64,000 nt of DNA, from positions 1 through 64,000 of the forward strand of contig NZ_AUIJ01000013.1 of NCBI RefSeq assembly GCF_000423645.1, given 5' to 3'. The notes under the pieces are model-generated. The model was not told where the DNA came from. It saw only the letters and a program-made list of their open reading frames with translations, and searched no databases. The DNA is from Sediminimonas qiaohouensis DSM 21189 (GTDB taxonomy: Bacteria; Pseudomonadota; Alphaproteobacteria; Rhodobacterales; Rhodobacteraceae). A program made the position numbers and the translations under genes. This document shows, one piece after another, positions 35,298 through 44,913 of the stretch (the first letter of the stretch is position 1; every line of letters starts with the position of its first letter).

Positions 35298-36323
35298 CTA
35301 GTCGAAAATGCCCGCGACGCGGCCCAGCAGCATGAAGGCGCGCGCCGTTCGGGTGCCGGCCAGGTCCGATATATCGCTGTCGCTGGCGGTTTTCTCGAAC
35401 TCCGCCAGCATCTTGTCGAACCGGCGCAGGAAATGATGCGCCGCATCGCGAAAGATCGGGTCCTGCTTCATGCGTCCCGCCGTCAGCGCCAGAGACGAGC
35501 GATCGCGAATGCCGCCAAGCCCGGCCACCGCGCGGCCGCGCTCGCCCGCGGCAAAGCGGCGCCAGATCTCGGCGCGCGCCATGTCCGGGCGCAAATCGTC
35601 CATGTAGATGCCATCCTGGCTCAGCAGCGTCAGGATGTCCTGGCTGGCCCTGATCAGGTGCGCCGCCTCGCGGTCCTGCAGCGCCTTGCGCAGGGCGGCG
35701 AACCCGGCCTCGTCCTCGGTCGTTTCCGGAAAGTTGAGCGCGCGCACGAAATCTTCGCGCGACAGGGGCGGGCCGATCTCGTCCGCCGGGGTGCCAAGGG
35801 GCAGCGCGGCCTGTTCATCCTGCGCCTGGGAATCGCCCGTGGGTTGGCCCGCGTCGCGCAATGGCGCGTTGCGGTCGCGCGTCGTGGTGAAAACGGCCAG
35901 CGCGGTTTCGGTCTTCTTCTGCGCTTCGGCGATTTCTTCCAACTTGGCCGCCACCGTCTTGTCGCTCTGCGCGCCCTTGCTTTGATTCTGCGCGACATAG
36001 GCATGGCGGATGGCATCGATCGCGGCTTGCAGGCGGCGGCTTTCTTCGCGCATCACGCGGCTGGCGCGCGCTGCGGTGGCTGCGACCCAGATCATCGCGA
36101 CCGGCAGGAACAGCACCAGCATCTTCAACAGGAAACCGCCGTCAACACCCGGCGCGCCGGCGTCGCCCTCGGCCTCGCCCCCGCCAAGGAAATAGAGGCC
36201 CGCACCACCCAGCCAGACCACCGACAGCACCACCGAGGTGATCTCGATCCCGGTGATGCGGCCTTGCGTTGGCCGGTCATAGATGCCCAAGGGCGTTGGA
36301 CGGCTATCGTTATTGTCGGACAT
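35298..36323 (-). CDS. Conserved membrane protein of unknown function next to greA
   Basis: 341 residues. Two membrane helices (about 26-46 and 64-83, the second MLVLFLPVAMIWVAATAARA). A coiled-coil segment follows (RRLQAAIDAIRHAYVAQNQ, then KLEEIAEAQKKTETAL), then a soluble alpha-helical C-terminal domain. It is downstream of greA on the same strand, 27 bp away. No family recognised. Confidence 0.75.
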   Translation of the reverse strand: MSDNNDSRPTPLGIYDRPTQGRITGIEITSVVLSVVWLGGAGLYFLGGGEAEGDAGAPGVDGGFLLKMLVLFLPVAMIWVAATAARASRVMREESRRLQAAIDAIRHAYVAQNQSKGAQSDKTVAAKLEEIAEAQKKTETALAVFTTTRDRNAPLRDAGQPTGDSQAQDEQAALPLGTPADEIGPPLSREDFVRALNFPETTEDEAGFAALRKALQDREAAHLIRASQDILTLLSQDGIYMDDLRPDMARAEIWRRFAAGERGRAVAGLGGIRDRSSLALTAGRMKQDPIFRDAAHHFLRRFDKMLAEFEKTASDSDISDLAGTRTARAFMLLGRVAGIFD

Positions 36324-36350
36324 GGGCCCGTTTTCCCGAACTGATGCGTA

Positions 36351-36821
36351 TCAGGAATACACGATTTTCAGGATCTCGTATGATTTTTCGCCGCCGGGCG
36401 TGCGCACCTCGACGCTATCGCCCTCGTCCTTGCCGATCAGGGCGCGCGCGATAGGGGATTTGATGTTTAGCAGCCCCTTTTCGATGCTGGCTTCATGTTC
36501 GCCCACGATCTGCCAGGTCTTTTCTTCGTCGGTGTCCTCGTCCACGACCGTGACCGTCGCTCCGAACTTGACCGTGCCCGACAAGGTCGAGGGGTCAATC
36601 ACCTCGGCCAGCGAAATCACGCTTTCCAACTCCTTGATGCGGCCCTCGATGAAGGACTGCTTTTCGCGCGCGGAGTGGTATTCGGCGTTTTCCGACAGAT
36701 CGCCGTGCTCGCGCGCCTCCGAGATGGCCCGGATGATCGCCGGCCGCTCGACCGACTTGAGCTGCTTCAACTCGGCTTCCAGCGCGGCATGCCCCGCGCG
36801 TGTCATCGGTATCTTTTCCAT
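36351..36821 (-). CDS. greA: Transcription elongation factor GreA
   Basis: 156-residue factor that rescues backtracked RNA polymerase. The N-terminal coiled coil carries the tip acidic residues ([16 protein letters not shown]), and the C-terminal FKBP-like domain has ([18 protein letters not shown]). Start ATG 36821. Upstream promoter-like elements and a GTGTAA-N6-TTACAC inverted repeat are at 36865-36895. Confidence 0.96.
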   Translation of the reverse strand: MEKIPMTRAGHAALEAELKQLKSVERPAIIRAISEAREHGDLSENAEYHSAREKQSFIEGRIKELESVISLAEVIDPSTLSGTVKFGATVTVVDEDTDEEKTWQIVGEHEASIEKGLLNIKSPIARALIGKDEGDSVEVRTPGGEKSYEILKIVYS

Positions 36822-36864
36822 AACTGCCCTGCGTCGTGTCTGGAGTGGTGCTTTTCGCCCACCT

Positions 36865-36895
36865 GTGTAAATCCGCTTACACCTTGCAAAGTCAA
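36865..36895 (-). promoter_or_regulatory. Promoter-like elements and inverted repeat upstream of greA
   Basis: On the minus strand, TTGACT (36895-36890) and ATTTAC (36872-36867) are separated by 17 bp. The inverted repeat GTGTAA-N6-TTACAC (36865-36882) overlaps the -10 element, which is where a repressor would bind. The remaining greA-ETF:QO gap (315 bp in all) shows no gene. Confidence 0.5.
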
Positions 36896-37062
36896 GGCCC
36901 CGTAGCGGGAGGAGGGGGCACGCCATCGCGAAGGTGTGGCACGATTCTGCCCTTTTGGCGGCCATGGCCGTCGCAACACGGTGAAATTCGGCATGCCGCA
37001 CGCCCCGCCTTTCGCCTGTCGGGCGGGGCGCCTGAAATGAGTGCTGCTCCGCAGCGTCGCGA

Positions 37063-37091
37063 TTGATCCGCCCTGCAAGGTGGTCTAGTTT
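37063..37091 (+). promoter_or_regulatory. Possible promoter of the ETF:quinone oxidoreductase gene
   Basis: TTGATC (37063-37068) and TAGTTT (37086-37091) are spaced by 17 bp, about 45 nt before the GTG start. This is the best match in the 36822-37136 gap on the plus strand; it has not been tested against background. Confidence 0.4.
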
Positions 37092-37136
37092 CCCCTGAAC
37101 TTTTTGGGCGCAACGCGCAGGTGCGGAGGAACGGAC

Positions 37137-38786
37137 GTGGCCGAGACAGAACGCGAAGCAATGGAATACGACGTCGTGATCGTTGGTGCGGGGCCTGCGG
37201 GCCTGTCTGCGGCGATCCGGCTCAAGCAGCTTGACGCTGATCTTGACGTGGTGGTGCTTGAAAAGGGCTCGGAGGTGGGGGCGCATATCCTCTCGGGCGC
37301 GGTGCTTGACCCGTGCGGCCTGAACGCGCTGATCCCGGACTGGAAAGAGAAGGGCGCGCCGCTCAACACCCCCGTGCGCGAGGATAATTTCTACATGCTG
37401 GGCCAAGGTGGCAAGCTGCGCGTGCCGGGGTGGCCGATGCCGCCGCTGATGAGCAATCATGGCAACTACATCGTCAGCATGGGCAATGTCTGCCGCTGGA
37501 TGGCCGAGCAGGCCGAGGAATTGGGCGTCGAGGTGTTCCCGGGCATGGCTTGCTCCGAGATGGTCTATGACGAGAACGGCGCGGTCAAAGGCGTCGTCGC
37601 GGGCGAGTTTGGCCGCAACCCCGATGGCACGCCCGGCGATTCATATGAGCCGGGGATGGAGCTGCACGGCAAGTACGTGTTCCTGTCCGAGGGCGTGCGC
37701 GGCTCTCTCTCCAAGGAAGTGATCGAGAAGTTCGATTTGAGCGCCGGAAAGGAGCCGCAGAAATTCGGCCTCGGCATGAAGGAAATCTGGGAAGTCGATC
37801 CGGACAAGCACAACGAAGGCGAAGTGACCCACACGATGGGCTGGCCGCTTGGCTCGAATGCGGGGGGCGGCTCGTTCATCTACCACCTTGAAAACAATCA
37901 GATTTACGTGGGATTTGTCGTGCATCTGAACTACCAGAACCCGCATTTGTACCCCTACATGGAGTTCCAGCGGTTCAAGCATCACCCGATGGTGGCCGAG
38001 CTGCTCAAGGGCGGCAAACGCGTGGCCTACGGCGCGCGCGCGATCACTGAAGGCGGGTACCAGTCGATGCCGAAAATGGTGGCGCCGGGTGTGGCGCTAC
38101 TGGGGTGTTCGGTGGGCATGGTAAACGTCCCACGCATCAAGGGCAACCACAACGCCATGCTGTCGGGCAAGGCCGCGGCCGAGGCTGCGCATGAGGCCAT
38201 CAAGGCAGGCCGCGCCGGCGATGCGCTTGATGCCTACGAGGCCGACGTGCGCGAGGGCGCCATTGGCAAGGACCTGCGCAAGGTCCGCAACGTCAAGCCG
38301 ATGTGGTCGAAATGGGGCCTGCTCCCCAGCCTTGCCTTGGGCGGGCTGGACATGTGGACCAATACGATGGGCTTTTCGCTGTTCGGTACGCTCAAGCACG
38401 GCAAGACCGATGCCGCCGCCACCGGCGAGGCCGACAAGTTCAAGAAGATCGACTATCTCAAACCCGATGGCAAGCTGAGCTTCGACAGGCTGACCAACGT
38501 GTCATACTCGATGACCAACCACGAGGAAAATCAGCCCTGTCACCTGACGCTCAAGGATGCCTCGGTGCCGATCGCGGTGAACTTGCCGAAATACGATGAA
38601 CCGGCGCAGCGGTATTGCCCGGCGGGCGTCTACGAGGTGGTGCGCGAAGAGGGCAAGGAGCCCAAGTTCGTCATCAACTTCCAGAACTGCGTGCATTGCA
38701 AGACTTGTGATATCAAGGACCCCACGCAGAACATCAACTGGGTCACGCCGCAGGGTGGAGACGGGCCGAATTACCCCAACATGTGA
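37137..38786 (+). CDS. Electron-transfer flavoprotein:ubiquinone oxidoreductase
   Basis: 549-residue membrane-associated FAD/4Fe-4S enzyme passing electrons from ETF (fatty-acid and amino-acid oxidation) to ubiquinone. FAD motif ([17 protein letters not shown]) near the N-terminus. The C-terminal cluster ligands are in (P)AGVYE and [13 protein letters not shown]. The start is GTG 37137, 6 nt after a GGAGGA site. It can serve the acyl-CoA dehydrogenase encoded at 30513-32210. Confidence 0.96.
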   Translation: MAETEREAMEYDVVIVGAGPAGLSAAIRLKQLDADLDVVVLEKGSEVGAHILSGAVLDPCGLNALIPDWKEKGAPLNTPVREDNFYMLGQGGKLRVPGWPMPPLMSNHGNYIVSMGNVCRWMAEQAEELGVEVFPGMACSEMVYDENGAVKGVVAGEFGRNPDGTPGDSYEPGMELHGKYVFLSEGVRGSLSKEVIEKFDLSAGKEPQKFGLGMKEIWEVDPDKHNEGEVTHTMGWPLGSNAGGGSFIYHLENNQIYVGFVVHLNYQNPHLYPYMEFQRFKHHPMVAELLKGGKRVAYGARAITEGGYQSMPKMVAPGVALLGCSVGMVNVPRIKGNHNAMLSGKAAAEAAHEAIKAGRAGDALDAYEADVREGAIGKDLRKVRNVKPMWSKWGLLPSLALGGLDMWTNTMGFSLFGTLKHGKTDAAATGEADKFKKIDYLKPDGKLSFDRLTNVSYSMTNHEENQPCHLTLKDASVPIAVNLPKYDEPAQRYCPAGVYEVVREEGKEPKFVINFQNCVHCKTCDIKDPTQNINWVTPQGGDGPNYPNM

Positions 38787-38921
38787 CAATGGGCCGTTGA
38801 GCGGGCTTTGGGCGCGGCAAGAATCCGCGCCCATATGGCCGGTTGCGGGGCATGTCGCATTGCGTTTGACGCCAACTGCGTTACGTTCTCCTGAAATCTC
38901 ATCAGTGTCAGGGAGCTTGGC

Positions 38922-40640
38922 GTGGCTGGAAAACTGATTTTCGCGGGGGTCGCTGCCGCGGTCTTCGCGACCGTCGCAAATGTGGGGCCGGTGCGGGCCG
39001 ACGACGATGTAGGCGCATACCTGGCGGGCCGCCAGGCCGCCTCCGCACGGGATTTCCGAAGCGCGGCCGAGTATTTCACCCGCGCGCTGGTCAGCGATCC
39101 ATCCAACCCCGACATCCTTGAAAAGGCGCTGCTGTCGCATCTTGCCGTTGGCAACATGGACCGCGCCGTGCCGATCGCGCGCAAGATCGAGGCGGACCAG
39201 ATCGAAAGCCAACTGGCGCGCCTGACCCTGCTTGCACACGAGGCAAGCGTCGGCAACAGCGAGGTGATCCTGTCCCGTATCGACGAGGGGCATGGCGTCG
39301 GGCCACTGGTGGACGGGCTTGCGCGGGGCTGGGCCCTGATGGCGAGCGGCGATGTTTCGGCCGCGCTTGCGGCGTTTGACGATGTCACCGGGCAAGAGGG
39401 GCTTGCCGGGTTCGCAAGCTATCACAAGGCGCTTGCGCTGGCCTCGGTCGGTGATTTCGAAGGCGCCGAGGCGATATTTGCCGAAAGCGAAGGCAGCGCC
39501 TTGCAAAACACGCGCCGGGGTATCGTGGCCCGCGTTCAACTGCTGAGCCAATTGGGCCAATCGGACAAGGCGATCGAGCTGATCGACCAAGTCGGCGGGA
39601 GCGATTCAGACCCCGAGATGAAAGCCCTGCGCGCGGCCCTGACCACCGGCGAAGCGATGCCGTTCACGCACCTTCAGACGGCACGCCAAGGCATGGCCGA
39701 AGTGTTCCATTCCGTCGCCATGGCGATCAACGGTCAGGCCGAGCCGGAATATACCCTGATCTATGCCCGGATGGCGCAATTCCTGCGCCCGCAGCACACC
39801 GATGCCCTGTTGATGAGCGCGGCCCTGCTGGAGGAGCTGGACCGTCACGAGATGGCGGTCGAAGCTTACCGCAAGGTTCCGCGCGATGATCCCGCCTTTG
39901 CCAGCGCCGAGTTGGGCCGTGCCGAGGCGCTGCGCCGGGCAAACAGGACCGATGCGGCCATCGAGGTGCTCAAGCAACTGGCGCAAACCAACGGTGATCT
40001 TCCGGCGGTGCACGTGTCGCTGGGCGATCTGATGCGGCAGCTCGAGCGGTATGAAGAGGCCGTTGCCGCCTATGACGTGGCGCTGGACCTCTATGAAGAG
40101 GAAAAAACCGATCAGTGGTTCATCCACTACGCCCGCGCCATCAGTCATGAGCGGCTGGACCAATGGCCGCAGGCCGAGGCCGATTTTCGCAAGGCGCTTG
40201 AGCTGAACCCCGAACAGCCGCAGATCCTCAATTACCTCGGCTATTCCCTCGTGGAAAAGCGCCAGAAACTGGACGAGGCGCTTGATATGATAGAACGCGC
40301 GGTCGAGGCGCAGCCCGACAGCGGCTACATCGTCGATAGCCTCGGCTGGGCCCTCTACCGGCTTGGCCGCTACAAAGAGGCGGTCCCCCACATGGAGCGC
40401 GCGGTCGAGTTGATGCCGGTCGATCCGGTCGTCAACGATCATCTCGGTGATGTGCTCTGGGCCGTGGGACGCAAGCGCGAGGCCGAGTTTCAGTGGAGCC
40501 GCGCGCTCTCCTTCATCGACCAGGGCGAAGCGTCCGAGGATATCGACCCCGAGCGCGTGCGCCGCAAGCTAGAGGTTGGCCTTGATAAGGTTCTGGCCGA
40601 GGAAGGTTCCGATCCCCTCAAGGTGGCCAATGGCGACTGA
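38922..40640 (+). CDS. Secreted tetratricopeptide-repeat protein
   Basis: 572 residues, with a signal peptide (LIFAGVAAAVFATVANVGPVRA) and TPR repeats along the full length (for example RDFRSAAEYFTRALVSDPSN, AEADFRKALELNPEQPQIL and EAVPHMERAVELMPVDP). Start GTG 38922 after GGGAG. Probably a periplasmic or lipid-surface scaffold. Overlaps ispE by 11 bp, which suggests coexpression without showing a shared function. Confidence 0.85.
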   Translation: MAGKLIFAGVAAAVFATVANVGPVRADDDVGAYLAGRQAASARDFRSAAEYFTRALVSDPSNPDILEKALLSHLAVGNMDRAVPIARKIEADQIESQLARLTLLAHEASVGNSEVILSRIDEGHGVGPLVDGLARGWALMASGDVSAALAAFDDVTGQEGLAGFASYHKALALASVGDFEGAEAIFAESEGSALQNTRRGIVARVQLLSQLGQSDKAIELIDQVGGSDSDPEMKALRAALTTGEAMPFTHLQTARQGMAEVFHSVAMAINGQAEPEYTLIYARMAQFLRPQHTDALLMSAALLEELDRHEMAVEAYRKVPRDDPAFASAELGRAEALRRANRTDAAIEVLKQLAQTNGDLPAVHVSLGDLMRQLERYEEAVAAYDVALDLYEEEKTDQWFIHYARAISHERLDQWPQAEADFRKALELNPEQPQILNYLGYSLVEKRQKLDEALDMIERAVEAQPDSGYIVDSLGWALYRLGRYKEAVPHMERAVELMPVDPVVNDHLGDVLWAVGRKREAEFQWSRALSFIDQGEASEDIDPERVRRKLEVGLDKVLAEEGSDPLKVANGD

Positions 40641-41454
40641 GGTCTTTGCCCCGGCAAAGGTCAACCTGACGTTGCACATCACCGGGCGCCGCGACGATGG
40701 CTACCACCTGCTCGACTCGGTGGTGGCGTTTGCCGATGTCGGCGATCGCCTTGGCGTTGCGTTGTCTGTTGCGCCGCACCTCGCGGTGACGGGGCCGATG
40801 GCCGCCGGGGTGCCTTTAAGCGGCGACAACCTTGCCCTGCGCGCCGCGCGCCTGATGGGGGCGGATGTGCGTGTCACGCTGGACAAGCACCTGCCGGCGG
40901 CTGCGGGTCTTGGCGGTGGCTCGTCCGACGCGGCGGCCTGCATGCGCGCGGTGGCTTCGCTGACCGGGCAGCCGTTGCCGGATGCGCAGGCGGCTGCGGC
41001 CCTTGGGGCCGATGTGCCTGTGTGTCTTCTGGCGCGCGCCGCGCGGATGCGCGGGATTGGCGAAGAGGTCATGCCGCTTGCCTCTTTCCCGCCCTTGAAT
41101 GCGGTTCTGGTCAACCCCGGCGTCGCCGTGCCGACGGGCGGCGTGTTTGCCCGCATGACGCAAGCGTCGAACGCGCCGATGCCCGCGCTGCTCCCGGATT
41201 GGCCCGATGCGGCGGCGCTGATCGACTGGCTGGCGGCGCAGCGCAATGACCTGCAGGATCCGGCCATCGCCCTTCAGCCCGTGATCGGTGACGTGCTCAA
41301 GGCCATCGGCGCACAGCCCGGTTGCGGCCTGGCGCGCATGTCCGGTTCGGGCGCAACGTGCTTTGGCCTGTTCAAAACGCAGGCGGCGGCGCAAAAGGCC
41401 GCGCGCGCACTGGCGCGTCCCGGATGGTGGGTGCAGGCGGTGACGCTGTCCTAG
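40630..41454 (+). CDS. ispE: 4-diphosphocytidyl-2-C-methyl-D-erythritol kinase
   Basis: 274-residue GHMP kinase of the MEP isoprenoid pathway. PAKVNLTLHITGRRDDGYHLLDS (start, residues 8-30) and the ATP loop PAAAGLGGGSSDAA (near 97) are diagnostic, with (RMSGSGATCFG) towards the end. ATG 40630 overlaps the TPR gene end. It converges on a polyprenyl diphosphate synthase gene, the user of its pathway product. Confidence 0.95.
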   Translation: MATEVFAPAKVNLTLHITGRRDDGYHLLDSVVAFADVGDRLGVALSVAPHLAVTGPMAAGVPLSGDNLALRAARLMGADVRVTLDKHLPAAAGLGGGSSDAAACMRAVASLTGQPLPDAQAAAALGADVPVCLLARAARMRGIGEEVMPLASFPPLNAVLVNPGVAVPTGGVFARMTQASNAPMPALLPDWPDAAALIDWLAAQRNDLQDPAIALQPVIGDVLKAIGAQPGCGLARMSGSGATCFGLFKTQAAAQKAARALARPGWWVQAVTLS

Positions 41455-41463
41455 GTGCGGCGC

Positions 41464-42465
41464 CTAGTTGATGCGGGCGACCACGTAATCGGCCAGGTCC
41501 GTCAGCATCTGCCGCAACGGATGCGCGGGCAGGGTGCGTATCGCGGTCTTCGCCCGCTCGGCCCATGCAAGGGCGTCTTCGCGTGTCGCGTCAAGCGCGC
41601 CATGCTTGTGCAGCAGGGCGATGGCATGCTGCAGGTCGCCCTCTTCCTGGCGGCCCTTCTCGATGGTGCGCGACCAGAACGCGCGCTCTTCCCCGTCGGC
41701 GCGGGCGACCGCCTTGATCACCGGCAGAGTCAGCTTGCGCTCGCGGAAATCGTCGCCCACGTTCTTGCCGGTGCTCTGCGCGTCCCCCTGGTAATCCAGC
41801 AGGTCATCGACGATCTGGAACGCCACGCCAAGCGCATCGCCGTAATCATAAAGGGCCTGAACCCGCTCTTCCTGCGCCCCCGCGATGACGCCGCCCACCT
41901 GGCAGGCCGCGGAAAACAGGGCTGCCGTCTTGCCGCGCACCACTTGCAGGTAAATCGCCTCGTCCGTGGCCAGATCCTGCGCCGCCGTCAGTTGCAGAAC
42001 TTCGCCTTCGGCAATCGTTGCCGACGCGTTTGCCAGGATGTCCAGAACCCGCAGGTTTTCAGTTTCTACCATCAACTGGAACGACCGGGAAAACAGGTAA
42101 TCCCCGACCAGGACGCTGGATTTGTTGTCCCACAGAAGGTTCGCCGTGGGGCGGCCCCGGCGCTGTCCGCTCTCATCCACGACGTCGTCATGCAACAGGG
42201 TTGCCGTGTGGATAAACTCCACCGTCGCGGCCAGGCGCAGGTGGTGGTCGCCCTCGTAGCCGCACAGCTCCGCCGTGGCCAGCGTCAGCATCGGGCGCAG
42301 GCGCTTGCCGCCCGCCTCGACCAGGTGCGCCGTCACTTCGGGGATACGCGGCGCGTGGCGCGAGGCCATGCGCGTCCGGATCAACGCGTTGACGCTTTCC
42401 ATGCTGTCCGCCAGGTGGTCGGCCAGTTGCTCATGCGGTTTGCTCGCCGTCTTGTCCAGGCTCAT
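41464..42465 (-). CDS. Long-chain polyprenyl diphosphate synthase (ubiquinone tail)
   Basis: 333-residue trans-prenyltransferase. First Asp-rich motif (LLHDDVVDES, near 93) and second (DDLLDYQG, near 220), plus GGKRLRP and (KTAALFSAACQ). This class makes the octa/decaprenyl tail used by UbiA. Rhodobacteraceae usually have Q-10, so decaprenyl is likely, but chain length cannot be read here. ATG 42465 (GTG 42468 alternative). Confidence 0.92.
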   Translation of the reverse strand: MSLDKTASKPHEQLADHLADSMESVNALIRTRMASRHAPRIPEVTAHLVEAGGKRLRPMLTLATAELCGYEGDHHLRLAATVEFIHTATLLHDDVVDESGQRRGRPTANLLWDNKSSVLVGDYLFSRSFQLMVETENLRVLDILANASATIAEGEVLQLTAAQDLATDEAIYLQVVRGKTAALFSAACQVGGVIAGAQEERVQALYDYGDALGVAFQIVDDLLDYQGDAQSTGKNVGDDFRERKLTLPVIKAVARADGEERAFWSRTIEKGRQEEGDLQHAIALLHKHGALDATREDALAWAERAKTAIRTLPAHPLRQMLTDLADYVVARIN

Positions 42466-42520
42466 CACACCTCTGCGACATGGCTCGACAAAACGTGCGC
42501 CATGCTCTTATGTCCCCACC

Positions 42521-42736
42521 ATGAAACAGCTTCTCAGATCAAACGATCCAACAGCGATCGCATTTGCCAAGGCCCTGCTTCAGGGCGAGGGTATAGACTG
42601 CTTTGAAATGGACGTAAACATGAGCGTTCTCGAAGGCTCGATCGGTATTTTGCCCCGTCGCCTGATGGTGGGCAACGCCGATCATGCCGAGGCCGCCGAC
42701 GTGCTGCGCGAAAACGGGTTGGAGCCCGATGAGTGA
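42521..42736 (+). CDS. DUF2007-type putative signal-transducing protein
   Basis: 71-residue protein matching the DUF2007 family: MKQLLRSNDPTAIAFAKALL, then CFEMD and (P)RRLMV, with ADVLRENG at the end. The family is called a signal-transducing protein by annotation only. It overlaps the methyltransferase gene by 8 bp and is divergent from the polyprenyl synthase. Confidence 0.85.
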   Translation: MKQLLRSNDPTAIAFAKALLQGEGIDCFEMDVNMSVLEGSIGILPRRLMVGNADHAEAADVLRENGLEPDE

Positions 42737-43499
42737 TGCCGACCTGACCCATGACGCCTATCTGAACGGGCGGTTCCGGGTCTGGCAGCCCGCGCGCGGG
42801 TATCGTGCCGGGATTGATCCCGTTCTCCTGGCGGCGGCGGTGCCCGCGCAGCCGGGGCAATCCGTGCTGGAGCTGGGTTGCGGCGTTGGGGTGGCCAGCC
42901 TTGCGTTGGCCGCGCGGGTGCCGAGGCTGCGCCTGACGGGGATCGAGGCGCAGGCGCGCTATGCCGATCTGGCGCGCGACAACGCGGCGCAGGCCGGCGC
43001 CGATCTTGAGGTGATCACCGGCGATCTGGCGCAAATGCCGGACGCCTTGCGCCAGCAGCAGTTCGATCACGTCATAGCCAACCCACCGTATTACATTGCC
43101 GACACGCGCACCGCGGGGCGCGACGCAGGACGCGAGGCCGCCCATGCCGAGGCGACGCCGCTGGCCGAATGGATCGATGCCGCCAGGCGCCGCACCGCCC
43201 CGCGCGGATATCTTACCCTGATCCACCGCGCTGAGCGCTTGGCTGCGCTGTTGCCGCTGGTCGAGGCACATTTCGGCGGTATCGAGGTGCTGCCGCTGGT
43301 GCCGCGCACGGGGCGGGCGGCCGGATTGATCCTGCTCAGGGCGCGCAAGGGCGCGCGCGCGGCCCTATGCCTGCATCATGGGTTGGTCATGCACGAAGGG
43401 GCGGCCCATGACGGCGACCGCGAAAGCTATAGCGCGGCGTTGCGCGCGGCTTTGCGTGACGGGGCCGCCCTTCCATGGCCATCCCGGCGCCACTTGTAA
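42729..43499 (+). CDS. SAM-dependent methyltransferase (TrmN6/HemK-like, NPPY)
   Basis: 256-residue class-I methyltransferase. SAM motif (VLELGCGVGVASLALA, near 46) and the catalytic NPPY (IANPPYYIADTR, near 117), typical of N6-adenine or glutamine MTases such as TrmN6. YRAGIDPVLLAAA at the N-terminus fits the TrmN6-like group (tRNA1(Val) A37). I leave the symbol off because the target is inferred. Starts within the DUF2007 gene. Confidence 0.85.
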   Translation: MSDADLTHDAYLNGRFRVWQPARGYRAGIDPVLLAAAVPAQPGQSVLELGCGVGVASLALAARVPRLRLTGIEAQARYADLARDNAAQAGADLEVITGDLAQMPDALRQQQFDHVIANPPYYIADTRTAGRDAGREAAHAEATPLAEWIDAARRRTAPRGYLTLIHRAERLAALLPLVEAHFGGIEVLPLVPRTGRAAGLILLRARKGARAALCLHHGLVMHEGAAHDGDRESYSAALRAALRDGAALPWPSRRHL

Positions 43500-43602
43500 C
43501 AAATGCCGCAGGAAAATCCTTGCCGATCACTCAAACGCGTCGTGACAGCGTGACAGTTTTATGATGCACTCAAAGGTGCATTACATTGAGAGGAGGATGC
43601 CA

Positions 43603-43776
43603 ATGAGCTTGAGTTCGCATGTTGAGGAACTGAAGAGGAAACACCATGCCCTCTCGGAACAGGTTGAAACAGCGCAGCGCGCCCCCGGAGCAAGCGATGC
43701 GGAAATCGCTGAGCTCAAAAAACAAAAGCTCCGCTTGAAGGAAGAAATCGAGCGCTTGTCGGCCCACGCCGAGTAA
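43603..43776 (+). CDS. YdcH family (DUF465) small helical protein
   Basis: 57-residue DUF465 protein: SSHVEELKRKHHALSEQVE and DAEIAELKKQKLRLKEEIERL, a helical hairpin. ATG 43603 is chosen because AGGAGG (43591-43596) is 6 nt upstream; ATG 43597 would sit directly on it. Role of the family unknown. Confidence 0.88.
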   Translation: MSLSSHVEELKRKHHALSEQVETAQRAPGASDAEIAELKKQKLRLKEEIERLSAHAE

Positions 43777-43793
43777 CTCAGACACAGTCAACA

Positions 43794-43815
43794 GGGCACG
43801 CCCGCAGGCGTGCCC
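43794..43815. terminator. Hairpin between the YdcH and dioxygenase genes (terminator candidate)
   Basis: GGGCACGCC, loop CGCA, GGCGTGCCC form a 9-bp stem in the gap between the convergent YdcH and dioxygenase genes. On the plus strand it is not followed by a T run, and on the minus strand a T run precedes it. A Rho-independent role is therefore doubtful. Confidence 0.4.
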
Positions 43816-43837
43816 TCAGCGAAAAAAATCCGGCATT

Positions 43838-44770
43838 TTAATCGCGAATCGGCTTTAGATGCTCCTGCTCCAGTCGCTCGCGCAGATGCGCGTGCTGCTT
43901 GGGCAGCTTCAGGGACTCGCCCAAATGCGCGATGTCTTCGTCGCGATCGAACCCCGGCTCGTTCGTCGCCACTTCGAATAGCACCCCTCCGGGGCTGCGA
44001 AAGTAGATCGCCCAGAAATAATCGCGGTCTATCACCGGCGTTACCTGGTACCCCGTATCCAGAAGGGCGCGGCGCACCTCGCCCTGTTTTTCACGATCCG
44101 CTACGGAAAACGCGATGTGATGGACCGATCCGGCGCCTTGGTGGGCTTGGGGTGTGTTGCTTGGCGTTTCGATGTCGATGACATCGGCACCGTTGCCCCC
44201 CGGCATTGTGAGGCGTTGGATCGCCCCGTCGTTTCCGGCGTCCTCGTAGCCCATGAGGCGCAGCAACTCGGCGTTGGCGCCATTGTCGGCCAACCGCATG
44301 CTGACCGAATGAAAGCCGCGGATCGCGTGATCCTCGGGGACGCCCCCGTGGCGCCATGGCGCGCGCGTATCGTCAGTTTCAACAAGCGCGAATGCCTCGC
44401 CATCCGGCCCTTTGAGGGTCAGGCGATGCTCGCCAAACCGGTTCTCGCGACCCAGCCCCGCGACACCCAGGTCCGACAATCGCTGTTGCCAGAACTCCAG
44501 CGCGCCGCGCGGAACGGCAAAAGCTGTCTCGCCAACCTCGCCCGTGCCCGCGCGTCCGCGGCGTGCGCCGGGGAAGGGGAAATAGGTCATGACCGATCCG
44601 GGCGTGCCCGTCTCGTCGCCGTAATACAGGTGGTAAACCTCTGGCGCGTCGAAGTTTACCGTCTTCTTGATCCGCCGCAGGCCCAGCGTCTTGGTGAAGA
44701 AATCGTTGTTTTCCTGCGCATCGCTGGCCAGCGATGTCACATGGTGCAGTCCGTTGATGTGCTCGATCAT
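43838..44770 (-). CDS. Ring-cleaving dioxygenase (VOC/glyoxalase superfamily, MhqO-like)
   Basis: 310-residue protein with two VOC modules. Metal ligands are likely His9 in NGLHHVTSL, the His in SVHHIAFSV and the Glu in GGVLFEVATNEPG. This matches the MhqO/YkcA group of presumed hydroquinone-type dioxygenases. Enzyme specificity is unproven. Stands alone on the minus strand. Confidence 0.85.
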   Translation of the reverse strand: MIEHINGLHHVTSLASDAQENNDFFTKTLGLRRIKKTVNFDAPEVYHLYYGDETGTPGSVMTYFPFPGARRGRAGTGEVGETAFAVPRGALEFWQQRLSDLGVAGLGRENRFGEHRLTLKGPDGEAFALVETDDTRAPWRHGGVPEDHAIRGFHSVSMRLADNGANAELLRLMGYEDAGNDGAIQRLTMPGGNGADVIDIETPSNTPQAHQGAGSVHHIAFSVADREKQGEVRRALLDTGYQVTPVIDRDYFWAIYFRSPGGVLFEVATNEPGFDRDEDIAHLGESLKLPKQHAHLRERLEQEHLKPIRD

Positions 44771-44859
44771 GGCGTGTCTCCTTTGCCCTGATCATATGGA
44801 CATTCAGGGTGCCTGATAAACACGCGCCACGGCGCGCAATTTGTGCAGTCGCGCACATG

Positions 44860-44887
44860 AAAAGCCCCCGCCAAAAGGGGCAGGGGC
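44860..44887 (-). terminator. Rho-independent terminator after phaB
   Basis: On the minus strand, GCCCCTGCC, loop CCTTTT, GGCGGGGGC (one G-U pair) form a 9-bp stem followed by TTTTC. It starts 26 bp downstream of the phaB stop. Confidence 0.75.
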
Positions 44888-44913
44888 CGATCTCGGGTCC
44901 GTATAGCGAGCGG

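Noticed and set aside
41452-41466. Short palindrome CTAGG...CCTAG covering the ispE and polyprenyl synthase stop codons
   Set aside because: Only about five paired bases around a short loop, without a U-tract; likely chance overlap of two TAG stops.
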